Assembly (NCBI RefSeq): GCF_014649775.1
Contig: NZ_BMTR01000009.1
Coordinates: forward strand, 248,001-312,000
From: Streptomyces longisporoflavus
GTDB taxonomy: Bacteria; Actinomycetota; Actinomycetes; Streptomycetales; Streptomycetaceae
Direction: 5' to 3'
DNA length: 64,000 nucleotides
Shown here piece by piece: positions 41,164 through 49,988 of the stretch. The notes beneath the pieces were generated by a model. It was not told the origin of the DNA. It worked only from the letters and a program-made list of their open reading frames with translations, and did no database searches. Positions within the stretch are counted from its first letter, which is position 1, and each line of letters begins with the position of its first letter. Position numbers and translations under genes: made by a program.

Positions 41164-42072
41164 ATGATCGAAGTCACTGAGCTGACAAAGCGGTACGGAG
41201 ACACCACTGCCGTCGACCGCCTGAGCTTCACCGTGCGCCCCGGCCGGGTCACGGGGTTCCTCGGCCCGAACGGGGCGGGCAAGACCACGACGCTGCGGAT
41301 GCTGCTCGGCCTGGTCGGACCCACCGCAGGCACCGCCACCATCGACGGCCGCGCCTTCGCGTCCCGGCCGCGCGGCCTGCGTCATGTCGGCGCGCTGCTC
41401 GACGCGGGCGACGTGCACGGCGGCCGCACCGCCCGCGCCCATCTGCGCGCCCTGGCCCACGGCAACGACATCCCCCGGGGGCGGGTGGCCGAGGTCCTCG
41501 GCGAAGTCGGCCTCACGGACGTGGCACACCGGCGCGTGGGCGGCTTCTCGCTGGGCATGCGGCAACGCCTGGGGATCGCCACCGCGCTGCTCGGCGACCC
41601 GCCGGTACTCCTCTTCGACGAACCCCTCAACGGCCTCGACCCGGAAGGCGTGCTCTGGGTGCGCAGGCTGTTCCGGCGGCTGGCCGCCGAAGGGCGCACC
41701 GTGTTCGTGTCCAGCCATCTCATGTCGGAGATGGAGAACACCGCCGACCAGCTCGTCGTCATCGGGCGCGGCGAACTCATCGCCGCCGAGAGCGTCACCG
41801 ACTTCGCCGCTCGCGGCACCCGTCTGAGCGTCACGGTCCGCACGCCCGACGCCCCCGCCCTGACGGAGCTCCTGACGGCCGAGGGCGCCTGTGTCGAGGC
41901 GGACGGCGAAGCCCTCACCGTCACCGGCCTGCCCGCGGCCCCGATCGGCGACCTCGCCTTCCGGCACGGGATACGGCTCCACGAACTCGCCACCCGCTCC
42001 GCGTCCCTGGAAGAGGCGTTCATGGAACTCACCGCCGACAGCGTCGAATACCTCGCGGGAGACGCCCGATGA
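41164..42072 (+). CDS. ABC transporter ATP-binding protein (drug/lantibiotic exporter type)
   Basis: The ATG at 41164 (MIEVTELTKRYGDTTAVDRL) gives 302 residues. Walker A is FLGPNGAGKTTTLRML, the signature is GFSLGMRQRLGIA, Walker B is VLLFDEPLNGLDPEG and the H-loop is FVSSHLMSEM. The C-terminal regulatory part ends LEEAFMELTADSVEYLAGDA. It couples with the permease by ATGA overlap. Such exporters often give self-resistance or remove membrane-damaging peptides. Confidence 0.95.
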   Translation: MIEVTELTKRYGDTTAVDRLSFTVRPGRVTGFLGPNGAGKTTTLRMLLGLVGPTAGTATIDGRAFASRPRGLRHVGALLDAGDVHGGRTARAHLRALAHGNDIPRGRVAEVLGEVGLTDVAHRRVGGFSLGMRQRLGIATALLGDPPVLLFDEPLNGLDPEGVLWVRRLFRRLAAEGRTVFVSSHLMSEMENTADQLVVIGRGELIAAESVTDFAARGTRLSVTVRTPDAPALTELLTAEGACVEADGEALTVTGLPAAPIGDLAFRHGIRLHELATRSASLEEAFMELTADSVEYLAGDAR

Positions 42073-42932
42073 CGACCGTCACCCCTCCCTTCGTCACCGC
42101 CGCCGGACCCCGGGCCCGCTTCCGTCACCTCGTCGCCGCCGAGTGGATCAAGCTGTGGTCGCTGCGCTCCACCTACTGGGTCCTCGCGGCCGGCGCGCTG
42201 ATCGTCGTCGGGATCAACGCGAACTCCGCCCGGGTCAACCTCGACTGGCTGACGCACCAGGATCGGGTCGCCGCCGGGGAGGGTCCGGGCGCCGGGACAG
42301 GGCCCGTGTACGACGCGATGTCGAGCGCGTTCGTCGACCCCGCCTGGCAGCTCCTCATGGTCGTCGCGGGCAGCGTGGGCGCTCTCGCGGTTTTCGGCGA
42401 GTACACCAGCGGCCTGATCCGTACGACGTTCACGGCCGTCCCCGACCGGGGTGCGGTGATGGCGGCCAAGGCGGCCGTCGTGTCGGCGGTGACGCTCGTG
42501 CTCGGCGCGGTCGTCTCCGTGGCCTCGTTCGGCGTGACGCAGGCGATCCTGCGGGAGCACGGTGGTCTGTCGATCGGCGATCCGGGCGCGCTGCGGGCCG
42601 TCGCGGCGTCCGCGCTGCTCGTGCCGCTGAGCGCGCTGGTCGGCATGGCCGTCGGCGCGCTGGTCCGGCACGCCACGGGCAGCATCGTCACGACCCTCGT
42701 GACGCTGATCCTGGCCCCCGCCTTCCTCCAGGGCGACACGTACCGGTGGGTGAAGGAGCTCGGCAACACGATGCCGGTGACGGCGTGGAGCACCCTGACC
42801 GAGAATCCCGCGATGGACTTCGCGCCGGTCAAGTACGCGTCGTCGGTCACCGAGGCGTGGATCGTGTTCGCGGTGTGGCCGCTGGTCGCGGTGGCCGTCC
42901 TGGTGACCGCCGTGCGCCGCCGGGACCTGTGA
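42069..42932 (+). CDS. ABC-2 type transporter permease
   Basis: The 287-residue protein has six helices. It begins FRHLVAAEWIKLWSLRSTYW and contains FGEYTSGLIRTTFTAVPDRG, characteristic of ABC-2 permeases of the Streptomyces exporter group. It completes the exporter with the preceding ATPase. Its 3' end converges with the Y-family polymerase gene at 18 bases. Confidence 0.93.
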   Translation: MTTVTPPFVTAAGPRARFRHLVAAEWIKLWSLRSTYWVLAAGALIVVGINANSARVNLDWLTHQDRVAAGEGPGAGTGPVYDAMSSAFVDPAWQLLMVVAGSVGALAVFGEYTSGLIRTTFTAVPDRGAVMAAKAAVVSAVTLVLGAVVSVASFGVTQAILREHGGLSIGDPGALRAVAASALLVPLSALVGMAVGALVRHATGSIVTTLVTLILAPAFLQGDTYRWVKELGNTMPVTAWSTLTENPAMDFAPVKYASSVTEAWIVFAVWPLVAVAVLVTAVRRRDL

Positions 42933-42950
42933 GGCGGTCCGGGCCCGGTG

Positions 42951-43925
42951 CTACGCCGCCAGCGTCCCCGGCACGATCGCGCCCGGCCCGAACTTCGCCC
43001 GCGCCCGGTCGGCCACCGCCTCGATCCGGCGGGCCCTGTCGTCCACCGGGTCGAACATCAGCTGGTGGGCGGCTTGTTCGGCGGGTCCGAGCCCTTCGGC
43101 GCGCAGCGAGATGCCCCGCACCCTGGCCCGCTGGAGGCCCAGTGCCTCGTACATCCGGTACGCCGAGCCGGTCAGCGCGCAGGAGTGGGCGGTCGGTTCG
43201 GGCAGCGTACGGGTGCGGGTGGTCGTGGAGCGGTCCGCGTACCGCACGGTGAGGGTCAGGGAGCGGCACACCTGGTCCTCGTCGCGCATCCGGGCGCCGA
43301 GTTCCTCGGTGAGCGAGAGCAGTGCCCTGCGGTGCCGGGCGGGGTTCAACTCGTCGCGGGGGAAGGGTCTTTCGGCGGCGAGAGAGCGGGCCGCCGCGTT
43401 CGGTACGACGCGCGTACGGTCGATGCCGTTCGCCGCCTCGTGCAGCTCCCGTCCCGCACGGGCGCCGACGAGGCGCTGCAGTGTGGACAGCGGCGCGGCG
43501 GCCACCTTGCCGATGGAGTCGAGCCCGTACTCGCAGAGGGTGCGGGCGGTGGCGCGGCCGACCCCCGGCAGTTCGGCGACCGGCTTCGGCCCGAGGAACT
43601 CCGCGACGGCGTCGGGCCCGGAGCCCACGGCCAGGGTCACTCCCGGTGCGGCGCCCCGCACGGCCATCCGCGCCAGCATCGGACCCGGCCCGGCGCCGAT
43701 CACGCAGTCCACGCCGTGGTGGGCGAGCGCGCGCACCCTGATCACGGAGGCGAGTTCGACGGCGTCACGCCGGAAGTAGCGCATCGCTCCCCGCACGTCG
43801 ACGAGCGCGGCGTCGGGCGGCAGGGCCTCGACGACCGGGCTGAACTCGCCGAGCAGCGCGAGCAGCCGGGGTACGGCGGCCTCGTACATCGGCGGCAGCA
43901 GGAACCGTACGCAGAGGGTGCTCAT
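42951..43925 (-). CDS. Y-family DNA polymerase-like protein, ImuB-type
   Basis: The ATG overlaps the dnaE2 stop (ATGA, 43922-43925). The 324-residue protein has the Y-family palm and helix-hairpin-helix (GPKPVAELPGVGRATARTLC) and the little-finger region (YADRSTTTRTRTLPEP). The catalytic carboxylates are mostly lost: the N-terminal DMD is replaced by LCVRFLL and SxDE by PPDAALVD. This matches ImuB, an inactive scaffold that brings DnaE2 to the sliding clamp in SOS mutagenesis. It is shorter than mycobacterial ImuB, and no clear clamp-binding tail was recognised. Confidence 0.85.
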   Translation of the reverse strand: MSTLCVRFLLPPMYEAAVPRLLALLGEFSPVVEALPPDAALVDVRGAMRYFRRDAVELASVIRVRALAHHGVDCVIGAGPGPMLARMAVRGAAPGVTLAVGSGPDAVAEFLGPKPVAELPGVGRATARTLCEYGLDSIGKVAAAPLSTLQRLVGARAGRELHEAANGIDRTRVVPNAAARSLAAERPFPRDELNPARHRRALLSLTEELGARMRDEDQVCRSLTLTVRYADRSTTTRTRTLPEPTAHSCALTGSAYRMYEALGLQRARVRGISLRAEGLGPAEQAAHQLMFDPVDDRARRIEAVADRARAKFGPGAIVPGTLAA

Positions 43926-46900
43926 CCCGCGCTCCCGGAGCTCTGGTGCCACAACTTCCGTCCGGTCGCCGCCCGTTCGCCGGGCGGCCGGAGGTCGGCC
44001 CAGGGGTGCATCTCGTACCCCGTGGACATCCGGATGCGACGGCCACCGTCCGCCGGGGTTCCGTCGGACGCTTCGTCCGGTTCGGGCTCGGCAAGGCGTG
44101 CCCCCACCGCTTCGAGACCGCCCTCCTGACGCAGCTCCACGAGTTCCGCGAGGTTCCATGCCGCCTCGCCGACCACGCTGAGGCTGCGCGGCCCGCGCCG
44201 CTGCACCACTCCGCGCACGAGCAGCAGCCAGGAGTGGAAGACGGTGTGCGCGCACCGTTCGTGGGCGTCGTCGAAGAAGGCCAGGTCGACCAGGCCGGTG
44301 CCGTCGTCCAGGGTGGTGAAGATGACCCGCTTGCCGGAGCGGATCGGCGGGGTCTGGGTGGCCGCCTTGGCGCCCGCGACCAGGACGGTCGCCCCGTGTT
44401 CGGCCTCCCGCAGGCGACGGGCGTTCAGCACGCCGAGCTCCCGGAGGAACTCCGCGTGATCGCCCATGAGGTGGCGCGAGGAGTCCATGCCGAGGACGCC
44501 GAGTTCGGCGCTGAGCCGTTCGGCGTCGTCCAGGTCGGGCAGTCCCGCGGGGGCCGTCTTCCGCCCGCCGGACAAGGGGAGTTGGGCACCGGACGAGCCG
44601 CGCGCGCCCCGCCGCAGCTCCGTCAGGTGCAGCTGGAGGTCGCGGCGGTTGGCGCCGAACGCGTCGAGCGCGCCGACCTGCGCGAGCCGCTGCGCGACGG
44701 GCTTGCCCGGCCGTGCCCGTTCCCAGAAGTCGAGGAGCGAGGCGTACGGCTGCCCCTCCGCGATCCGTTCGGCCTCGGTCTCGCTGATGCCGTGGACGTC
44801 GGAAAGCGCGAGGCGCAGGCCCCAGACCTCCGGGGACCCAGGTTTATCAGACACTTTATCAGACACCAGTTCGATACGGTGAGCGACCGCCGACCGGTTC
44901 ACGTCCAGGGGCAGGATCGGCACCCCCCGCCGCCGCGCGTCCGCGAGCAGCAGCCGCTTGGGGTACATGCCGGGGTCGTGCGTGAGCAACCCCGCGTAGA
45001 AAGCCGCCGGGTGATGGGCCTTCAGCCACGCCGACTGATAGGTGGGCACGGCGAAGGCGACCGCGTGCGCCTTGCAGAAACCGTACGAGCCGAAGGCCTC
45101 GATGATCTCCCAGGTCCGGCCGATCGTCTCGGCGTCGTACCCCTTCGCCGCCGCCTGCTGCGCGAACCAGAACCGGATCCGCCCCTGCGACTCGGGATCG
45201 GAGAGCCCGCGCCGCACCCGGTCCGCCTCGTCGCGCCCGCAGCCGGTCATGATGTCCACGATCTCGATGATCTGCTCGTGGAAGACGACGACGCCGTACG
45301 TCTCCTTGAGCGGGCCCGCCAGATCCGGGTGCGGATAGCGGATGGGCGCGCGGCCGTGCCTCGCCTCGATGAACGGCCGCACCATGTCGGCGGCGACCGG
45401 TCCGGGACGGAAGAGCGAGATGTCGACGACCAGGTCGTGGAAGGTCTCGGGCTGCAACCGCCCGACCAGGTCGCGCTGGCCCGGCGACTCGATCTGGAAG
45501 CAGCCCAGCGTCTCGGTGGACTTGATGAGTTGATACGTCGCCGGGTCCCCCGGCGCTACCGCGTCCACGTCCACCCGCTCGCCCGTGGCCCGCTCGACCT
45601 CCCCCACCGCGTGCGCCATCGCCGACTGCATCCGCACGCCGAGCACGTCGAGCTTGAGCAGCCCGAGGTCCTCCACGTCCTCCTTGTCGAACTGGGACAT
45701 GGGCAGGTTCTCGCCGCTGGTGGGCACGACGGGCGTACGCGCGAGCAGCGAGGCGTCGGAGAGCAGCACCCCGCACGGGTGCATGGCGACCCCGCGCGGC
45801 AGCGCGTCCAGGGCCTCGACCAGCTCCCACAGGCGGCCGTGTTTGTGCGCCTCCCCCGCGACCGCGCGCAGTTCGGGCAGTTCCTCCATCGCCGAGCGCG
45901 CGTCCCGCGCGCGGATGTGCGGGAAGGACTTGGCGATCTTGTCGATCTCGGCGGGGTCCATGGAGAGGGCGGCGCCCACGTCACGGATGGCGTGGCGGAC
46001 GCGGTAGGTCTCGGGCATGGCGACGGTCGCGACCCGGTCGGTGCCGAAGCGGTCGATGATCGCGCGGTAGACCTCGATGCGGCGGGCCGACTCCACGTCG
46101 ATGTCGATGTCCGGCAGGACGGCCCGGCGTGTGGACAAGAACCGCTCCATGAGCAGCCCGTGCTCGACGGGGTCGGCGTGCGCGATGCCGATGAGGTGGT
46201 TGACCAGCGACCCGGCGCCGGAGCCGCGCGCCGCGACGCGGATCCCCAAGTCGCGTACATCGTCGACCACTTGGGCCACGGTGAGGAAGTAGGAGGCGAA
46301 GCCGTGGTACGCGATGATGTCCAGCTCGTGGTGCATCCGCTCCCAGTAGCCGCGGGCCCGGGGACCGCGGTCGTATCCCCGCAGCACCATGCCCGCCGCG
46401 GCCCGCGAGGCGAGCACGCGCTGCGCGCTGCGGCGCCCCGCGCCCACCAGGTGCGGTTCGGGGAAGCGCACGGAGCCGATGCCGATGTCGTCCTCGGGGT
46501 CGACCAGGCACTCGTCGGCGACCGACCGGGTCTGTTCGATGAGCCGGCGGGCGGTGTCACGGCGGAAACCGGCGGCCTCCACGATCCGCTCGGCGTTGCC
46601 CAGCATGGCGTCGGCGCCCTTCAGCCAGCGCTCCCCGCTGTCGAGCTTCCCGGCCGGGTCGACGGGTACGAGGCGGCGCGCGGCGTCGAGCACGTCGGCG
46701 ACCGGTCCCATGCCCGGGTCGGCGTAGCGGACGGCGTTGCTCAGGACGGGGCGGACGCCCTGCTCGGCGGCGAAGCCGACGGTGCGCGCGGCCAGGCGCA
46801 GGGAGCCGGGGCCCGTGCCCTCGCGGCCGTGCCACACGGATTCCAGGCGCAGGGCGTCGCCGTAGCGCTCGCGCCAGGGGGCGAGGAGGCGGGCGGCCCG

Positions 46901-47377
46901 GTCGGGGCGCCCGGCGGCGAGCGCGCGCCCCACGTCGGAGGCGGGACCGAGCAGCACGGTCATGCCGTCGCCGTGGTTCTCCTCCCACGGCAGGACGGGC
47001 TGCCCCTCGCCGCCGCGGTGCGCGGCGGTGATCAGGCGGCAGAGCGCGGCCCAGCCGGTGGCGCCGTCGCGGGCGAGGAAGGTCACGCGCGGGGTCGACT
47101 CGTCGATGAAGGCGCCGCCGCGCACCGGGGTCCGCCGCCGCGCACCGGGCACCGAGGCCGGCTCCCCCACCGCGAGCTCGGTCCCGAACAGCGGCCGCAC
47201 CCCCGCTTTCGCGCAGGCCTTGGCGAACCGGACGGCTCCCGCGAGGGTGTCCCGGTCGGTGAGGGCGAGGGCGTCCATGCCCCGCTCGGCGGCGCGCTCG
47301 GCGAGCCGCTCCGGGTGCGAGGCCCCGTACCGCGGGGAGAATCCGGAGACGGTGTGCAGATGCGTGAACCCTGGCAC
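43922..47377 (-). CDS. dnaE2: Error-prone DNA polymerase III alpha subunit DnaE2
   Basis: AGGAGG (47389-47384) lies five bases from the GTG at 47377, preferred over the GTG at 47383 that overlaps the ribosome site. The 1151-residue protein has an N-terminal PHP domain (GFTHLHTVSGFSPRYGASHP, RGMDALALTDRDTL). The family C polymerase core follows, with RAVLPDIDIDVESARR containing catalytic aspartates, then GSGAGSLVNHLIGIAH and GVVFHEQIIEIV. The C-terminal OB-fold is near RSGKRVIFTTLDDGTGLVDL. DnaE2 carries out damage-induced mutagenic synthesis with ImuB. A LexA box is present upstream. Confidence 0.95.
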   Translation of the reverse strand: MPGFTHLHTVSGFSPRYGASHPERLAERAAERGMDALALTDRDTLAGAVRFAKACAKAGVRPLFGTELAVGEPASVPGARRRTPVRGGAFIDESTPRVTFLARDGATGWAALCRLITAAHRGGEGQPVLPWEENHGDGMTVLLGPASDVGRALAAGRPDRAARLLAPWRERYGDALRLESVWHGREGTGPGSLRLAARTVGFAAEQGVRPVLSNAVRYADPGMGPVADVLDAARRLVPVDPAGKLDSGERWLKGADAMLGNAERIVEAAGFRRDTARRLIEQTRSVADECLVDPEDDIGIGSVRFPEPHLVGAGRRSAQRVLASRAAAGMVLRGYDRGPRARGYWERMHHELDIIAYHGFASYFLTVAQVVDDVRDLGIRVAARGSGAGSLVNHLIGIAHADPVEHGLLMERFLSTRRAVLPDIDIDVESARRIEVYRAIIDRFGTDRVATVAMPETYRVRHAIRDVGAALSMDPAEIDKIAKSFPHIRARDARSAMEELPELRAVAGEAHKHGRLWELVEALDALPRGVAMHPCGVLLSDASLLARTPVVPTSGENLPMSQFDKEDVEDLGLLKLDVLGVRMQSAMAHAVGEVERATGERVDVDAVAPGDPATYQLIKSTETLGCFQIESPGQRDLVGRLQPETFHDLVVDISLFRPGPVAADMVRPFIEARHGRAPIRYPHPDLAGPLKETYGVVVFHEQIIEIVDIMTGCGRDEADRVRRGLSDPESQGRIRFWFAQQAAAKGYDAETIGRTWEIIEAFGSYGFCKAHAVAFAVPTYQSAWLKAHHPAAFYAGLLTHDPGMYPKRLLLADARRRGVPILPLDVNRSAVAHRIELVSDKVSDKPGSPEVWGLRLALSDVHGISETEAERIAEGQPYASLLDFWERARPGKPVAQRLAQVGALDAFGANRRDLQLHLTELRRGARGSSGAQLPLSGGRKTAPAGLPDLDDAERLSAELGVLGMDSSRHLMGDHAEFLRELGVLNARRLREAEHGATVLVAGAKAATQTPPIRSGKRVIFTTLDDGTGLVDLAFFDDAHERCAHTVFHSWLLLVRGVVQRRGPRSLSVVGEAAWNLAELVELRQEGGLEAVGARLAEPEPDEASDGTPADGGRRIRMSTGYEMHPWADLRPPGERAATGRKLWHQSSGSAG

Positions 47378-47442
47378 ACGCACCTCCTGAAACCCTGAAC
47401 CGATCCGATCTCACATCCCCCGCCTCCACCATAGACCAAGTT

Positions 47443-47458
47443 TCGAACGTACGTACGA
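47443..47458. promoter_or_regulatory. LexA-binding SOS box upstream of dnaE2
   Basis: TCGAACGTACGTACGA matches the Actinobacteria SOS box TCGAAC-N4-GTTCGA at 11 of 12 defined bases. It lies 66 bases upstream of the dnaE2 start, so LexA should repress the dnaE2-imuB operon until DNA damage. The divergent membrane-protein gene starts 84 bases on the other side and might share control. Confidence 0.85.
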
Positions 47459-47541
47459 CACCCGAGTCGAACCGCACCCCTCTTCGCCCATTCGGCCCCG
47501 CCCACCTGCGAGAACACCGGGGGCCACGGAGCGTGGGAGGC

Positions 47542-48588
47542 ATGAGTTTCACCGATGAGTTGAAGAGCGCCGTCACCCCGCGAGCAGCCCTGCTGGTCAT
47601 CGGTGTACTGGCCCTGCAGCTGCTGTTCATCGCCTCCTACGTAGGGGCCCTGCACGACCCGAAACCCAAAGACGTGCCCTTCGGGGTCGTCGCTCCGGGC
47701 CCGGCGGCGAAGGAGACGTCGGACAAGCTCGCGAAGCTCCCCGGCGACCCGCTCGACCCGCGTGTGGTCAAGGACGAGGCCGCGGCCCGGCACCAGATCA
47801 TGAACCGCGACATCGACGGCGCCCTGCTCGTCGACCCCAAGGGCACCGACGACACCCTCCTGGTCGGCTCGGGCGGCGGCACCGTACTCGCCACCGCCCT
47901 GGAGAAGATCGCCACCCAGGTCGACGGCGCCGAGAAGCGGACGGTCAAGGCCGTGGACGTGGCACCGGCCTCCCCCAGGGACTTCGACGGCCTCTCGTCC
48001 TTCTACCTGGTCGTCGGCTGGTGCGTCGGCGGCTATCTGTGCGCCTCGATCCTGGCGATCAGCGCGGGCGCCCGGGCCACCAACCGGCAGCGCGCCCTGA
48101 TCAGGACCGGCGTCATGGCGCTCTACTCGATCGCGGGCGGTCTGGGCGGCGCGCTCATCATCGGGCCGGTCCTGGACGCCCTTCCCGGCAGCATCATGGG
48201 CCTGTGGGGCCTCGGCTCGCTCGTCGTCTTCTCGGTCGGCATGATCACGCTCGCCCTGCAGTCACTCACCGGCATCGTGGGCATCGGCCTCGCCGTCCTG
48301 CTCGTCGTGATCGCGGGCAACCCGAGCGCGGGCGGCGCCTTCCCGCTGCCGATGCTGCCGCCGTTCTGGAAGGCGATCGGCCCCTGGCTGCCGCCGGGCG
48401 CGGGCACCTGGGTGGCGCGCTCGATCGCGTACTTCAAGGGCAACGCGATCACCGGACCGATGCTGGTGCTCGCCGCCTGGGCGGTCCTCGGCACCGTCAT
48501 CACCCTGGTCATGTCCGCGCTGCGCGGGGACCGCCAGCCGGGGCAGCGGCCCGCCATGGAGGAGGACACCGGCTCCCACCGCCGGTGA
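47542..48588 (+). CDS. ABC-2/YhgE-Pip-like membrane protein (DUF3533 type)
   Basis: MSFTDELKSAVTPRAALLVI starts a 348-residue protein; a GTG at 47533 is an alternative. One N-terminal helix is followed by an extracytoplasmic domain (KPKDVPFGVVAPGPAAKETS to DFDGLSSFYLV, residues 45-155) and then five or six helices (VVGWCVGGYLCASILAISAG and onward). This is the layout of YhgE/Pip and related ABC-2-like permeases. There is no adjacent ATPase of the ABC exporter type. Function is unknown; such proteins are linked to secretion or phage-infection functions in other bacteria. Confidence 0.75.
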   Translation: MSFTDELKSAVTPRAALLVIGVLALQLLFIASYVGALHDPKPKDVPFGVVAPGPAAKETSDKLAKLPGDPLDPRVVKDEAAARHQIMNRDIDGALLVDPKGTDDTLLVGSGGGTVLATALEKIATQVDGAEKRTVKAVDVAPASPRDFDGLSSFYLVVGWCVGGYLCASILAISAGARATNRQRALIRTGVMALYSIAGGLGGALIIGPVLDALPGSIMGLWGLGSLVVFSVGMITLALQSLTGIVGIGLAVLLVVIAGNPSAGGAFPLPMLPPFWKAIGPWLPPGAGTWVARSIAYFKGNAITGPMLVLAAWAVLGTVITLVMSALRGDRQPGQRPAMEEDTGSHRR

Positions 48589-48655
48589 GCCGGGCGGGCC
48601 GCCCGGAAGGCCGCTCGCCGGGGCCGTTGTCAGACCCGGGTGCGAGGCTGGAGCG

Positions 48656-49843
48656 ATGATCACCACCCTGGCGGTCGAGAACTACCGCTCCCTGCGCAAA
48701 CTCATCGTCCCCCTGGACCGGCTGAACGTGGTCACGGGCGCGAACGGCACCGGCAAGTCCAGCCTGTATCGCGCGTTGCGGCTGCTCGCCGAGTCCGCGC
48801 GGGGCGGGGCGATCTCGGCACTGGCCCACGAAGGGGGCCTGCCCTCCACCCTGTGGGCGGGTCCGGGGAAGCTGGGCCGCGCCGTCCGCGAGGGACGCCA
48901 TGCCGTCCAGGGCACGGTCCGCACCGAGCCCGTCAGCCTGCGCCTCGGCTTCGCCGGCGACGACTTCGGGTACGCGGTCGACTTCGGCCACCCCCAGTCC
49001 AGCGGCCCCGCCTCCCTGTTCAACCTCGATCCCGAGATCAAGCGCGAGGCCACCTGGGCCGGCCCGGTGCTCCGCCCGGCCGCGCTGCTCTCCGACCGCG
49101 CGGGGCCCGCCGTGCGCACCCGCACCGCCGACGGCGGCTGGCACCGCTCCGTGAACGAGATCCGTCCGTACGACAGCATGCTCAGCGAGCTCGCCGACCC
49201 GCAGCTGGCCCCGGACCTGCTCCGCCTGCGCGAGCTGATCAGATCCTGGCGCTTCTACGACCACGTGCGCACGGACGCCGAAGCACCCGCCCGCGCCGCC
49301 CGGGTCGGCACCCGCACCCCGGTGCTCAGCGGCGACGGCTCGGACCTCGCGGCCGCGCTCCAGACCATCCGCGAGACCGGCGACCACGCGGCGCTCGACG
49401 CCGCGGTGGACGACGCCTTCCCCGGCAGCCGAATCGACGTGGCCGACCACGGCGGACGGTTCGAGCTGCTGCTGCACCAGCACGGACTGCTGCGACCCCT
49501 CGGCGCCGCCGAGCTGTCCGACGGCACCCTGCGCTATCTGCTGTGGACGGCGGCCCTCCTCACTCCCCGGCCGCCCTCGCTCCTGGTCCTGAACGAGCCG
49601 GAGACGAGCCTGCACCCCGATCTCCTGCGCCCCCTCGCCGAGCTGATCCTCACCGCGACGAAGGACACGCAGATCGTCCTGGTGACCCACGCCCGGCCAC
49701 TGGCGGACGCCATCGAGAAGGGCGCCCCGCGCCACCGCCTCGACGTGAACTCCATAGAACTGGTGAAGGAGTTCGGCCAGACGACGGTGTCAGGCAGGGA
49801 AAGCCTCCTCGACGAACCCCTCTGGCACTGGCCCAAGCGCTAG
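48656..49843 (+). CDS. SMC/RecF-like AAA ATPase, unknown role
   Basis: MITTLAVENYRSLRKLIVPL starts a 395-residue ATPase of the AAA_21/RecF-like ABC type. Walker A is VVTGANGTGKSSLYRALRLL, the signature-like motif is ELSDGTLRYLLWTAALL, Walker B is LLVLNEPETSLHPDLL and the D/H loop is IVLVTHARPLADAI. No TOPRIM nuclease domain follows, so it is not an OLD nuclease by itself. The gene is single, 67 bases after the membrane-protein gene. A role in DNA transactions or defence is possible but not shown by context. Confidence 0.82.
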   Translation: MITTLAVENYRSLRKLIVPLDRLNVVTGANGTGKSSLYRALRLLAESARGGAISALAHEGGLPSTLWAGPGKLGRAVREGRHAVQGTVRTEPVSLRLGFAGDDFGYAVDFGHPQSSGPASLFNLDPEIKREATWAGPVLRPAALLSDRAGPAVRTRTADGGWHRSVNEIRPYDSMLSELADPQLAPDLLRLRELIRSWRFYDHVRTDAEAPARAARVGTRTPVLSGDGSDLAAALQTIRETGDHAALDAAVDDAFPGSRIDVADHGGRFELLLHQHGLLRPLGAAELSDGTLRYLLWTAALLTPRPPSLLVLNEPETSLHPDLLRPLAELILTATKDTQIVLVTHARPLADAIEKGAPRHRLDVNSIELVKEFGQTTVSGRESLLDEPLWHWPKR

Positions 49844-49848
49844 CAGCA

Positions 49849-49915
49849 CCCGCAAGGGGCGCGAGGAACCGCGCGCCCAGCCACGTACGACCCGCGGCTC
49901 CAGACGGGCAACGCA
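49849..49915. repeat. Streptomyces intergenic repeat (GGGGCGCGAGGAACCGCGCG type)
   Basis: The segment with GGGGCGCGAGGAACCGCGCG followed by CCAGCCACG and GACCCGCGG matches a short sequence family common between convergent genes in Streptomyces chromosomes. It contains its own hairpin. A 13-base direct repeat (GGGCAACGCAGAG) follows at about 49906-49932. Confidence 0.55.
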
Positions 49916-49930
49916 GAGGGGCAACGCAGA

Positions 49931-49960
49931 GGGGCCGGACCCCCGAAGAGGTCCGGCCCC
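49931..49960. terminator. Bidirectional terminator between ATPase and protease genes
   Basis: GGGGCCGGACC (49931-49941) pairs perfectly with GGTCCGGCCCC (49950-49960), with an eight-base loop. The genes on both sides converge here. Confidence 0.85.
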
Positions 49961-49988
49961 GACCCTGCCCATTAATCCCGGCCGGGAT

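Noticed and set aside
43946..47398. Plus-strand open frame of about 1150 codons opposite dnaE2
   Set aside because: It is the antisense of a confident polymerase gene; high GC leaves few stops. Its translation is Gly/Arg/Asp-rich without any known motif.
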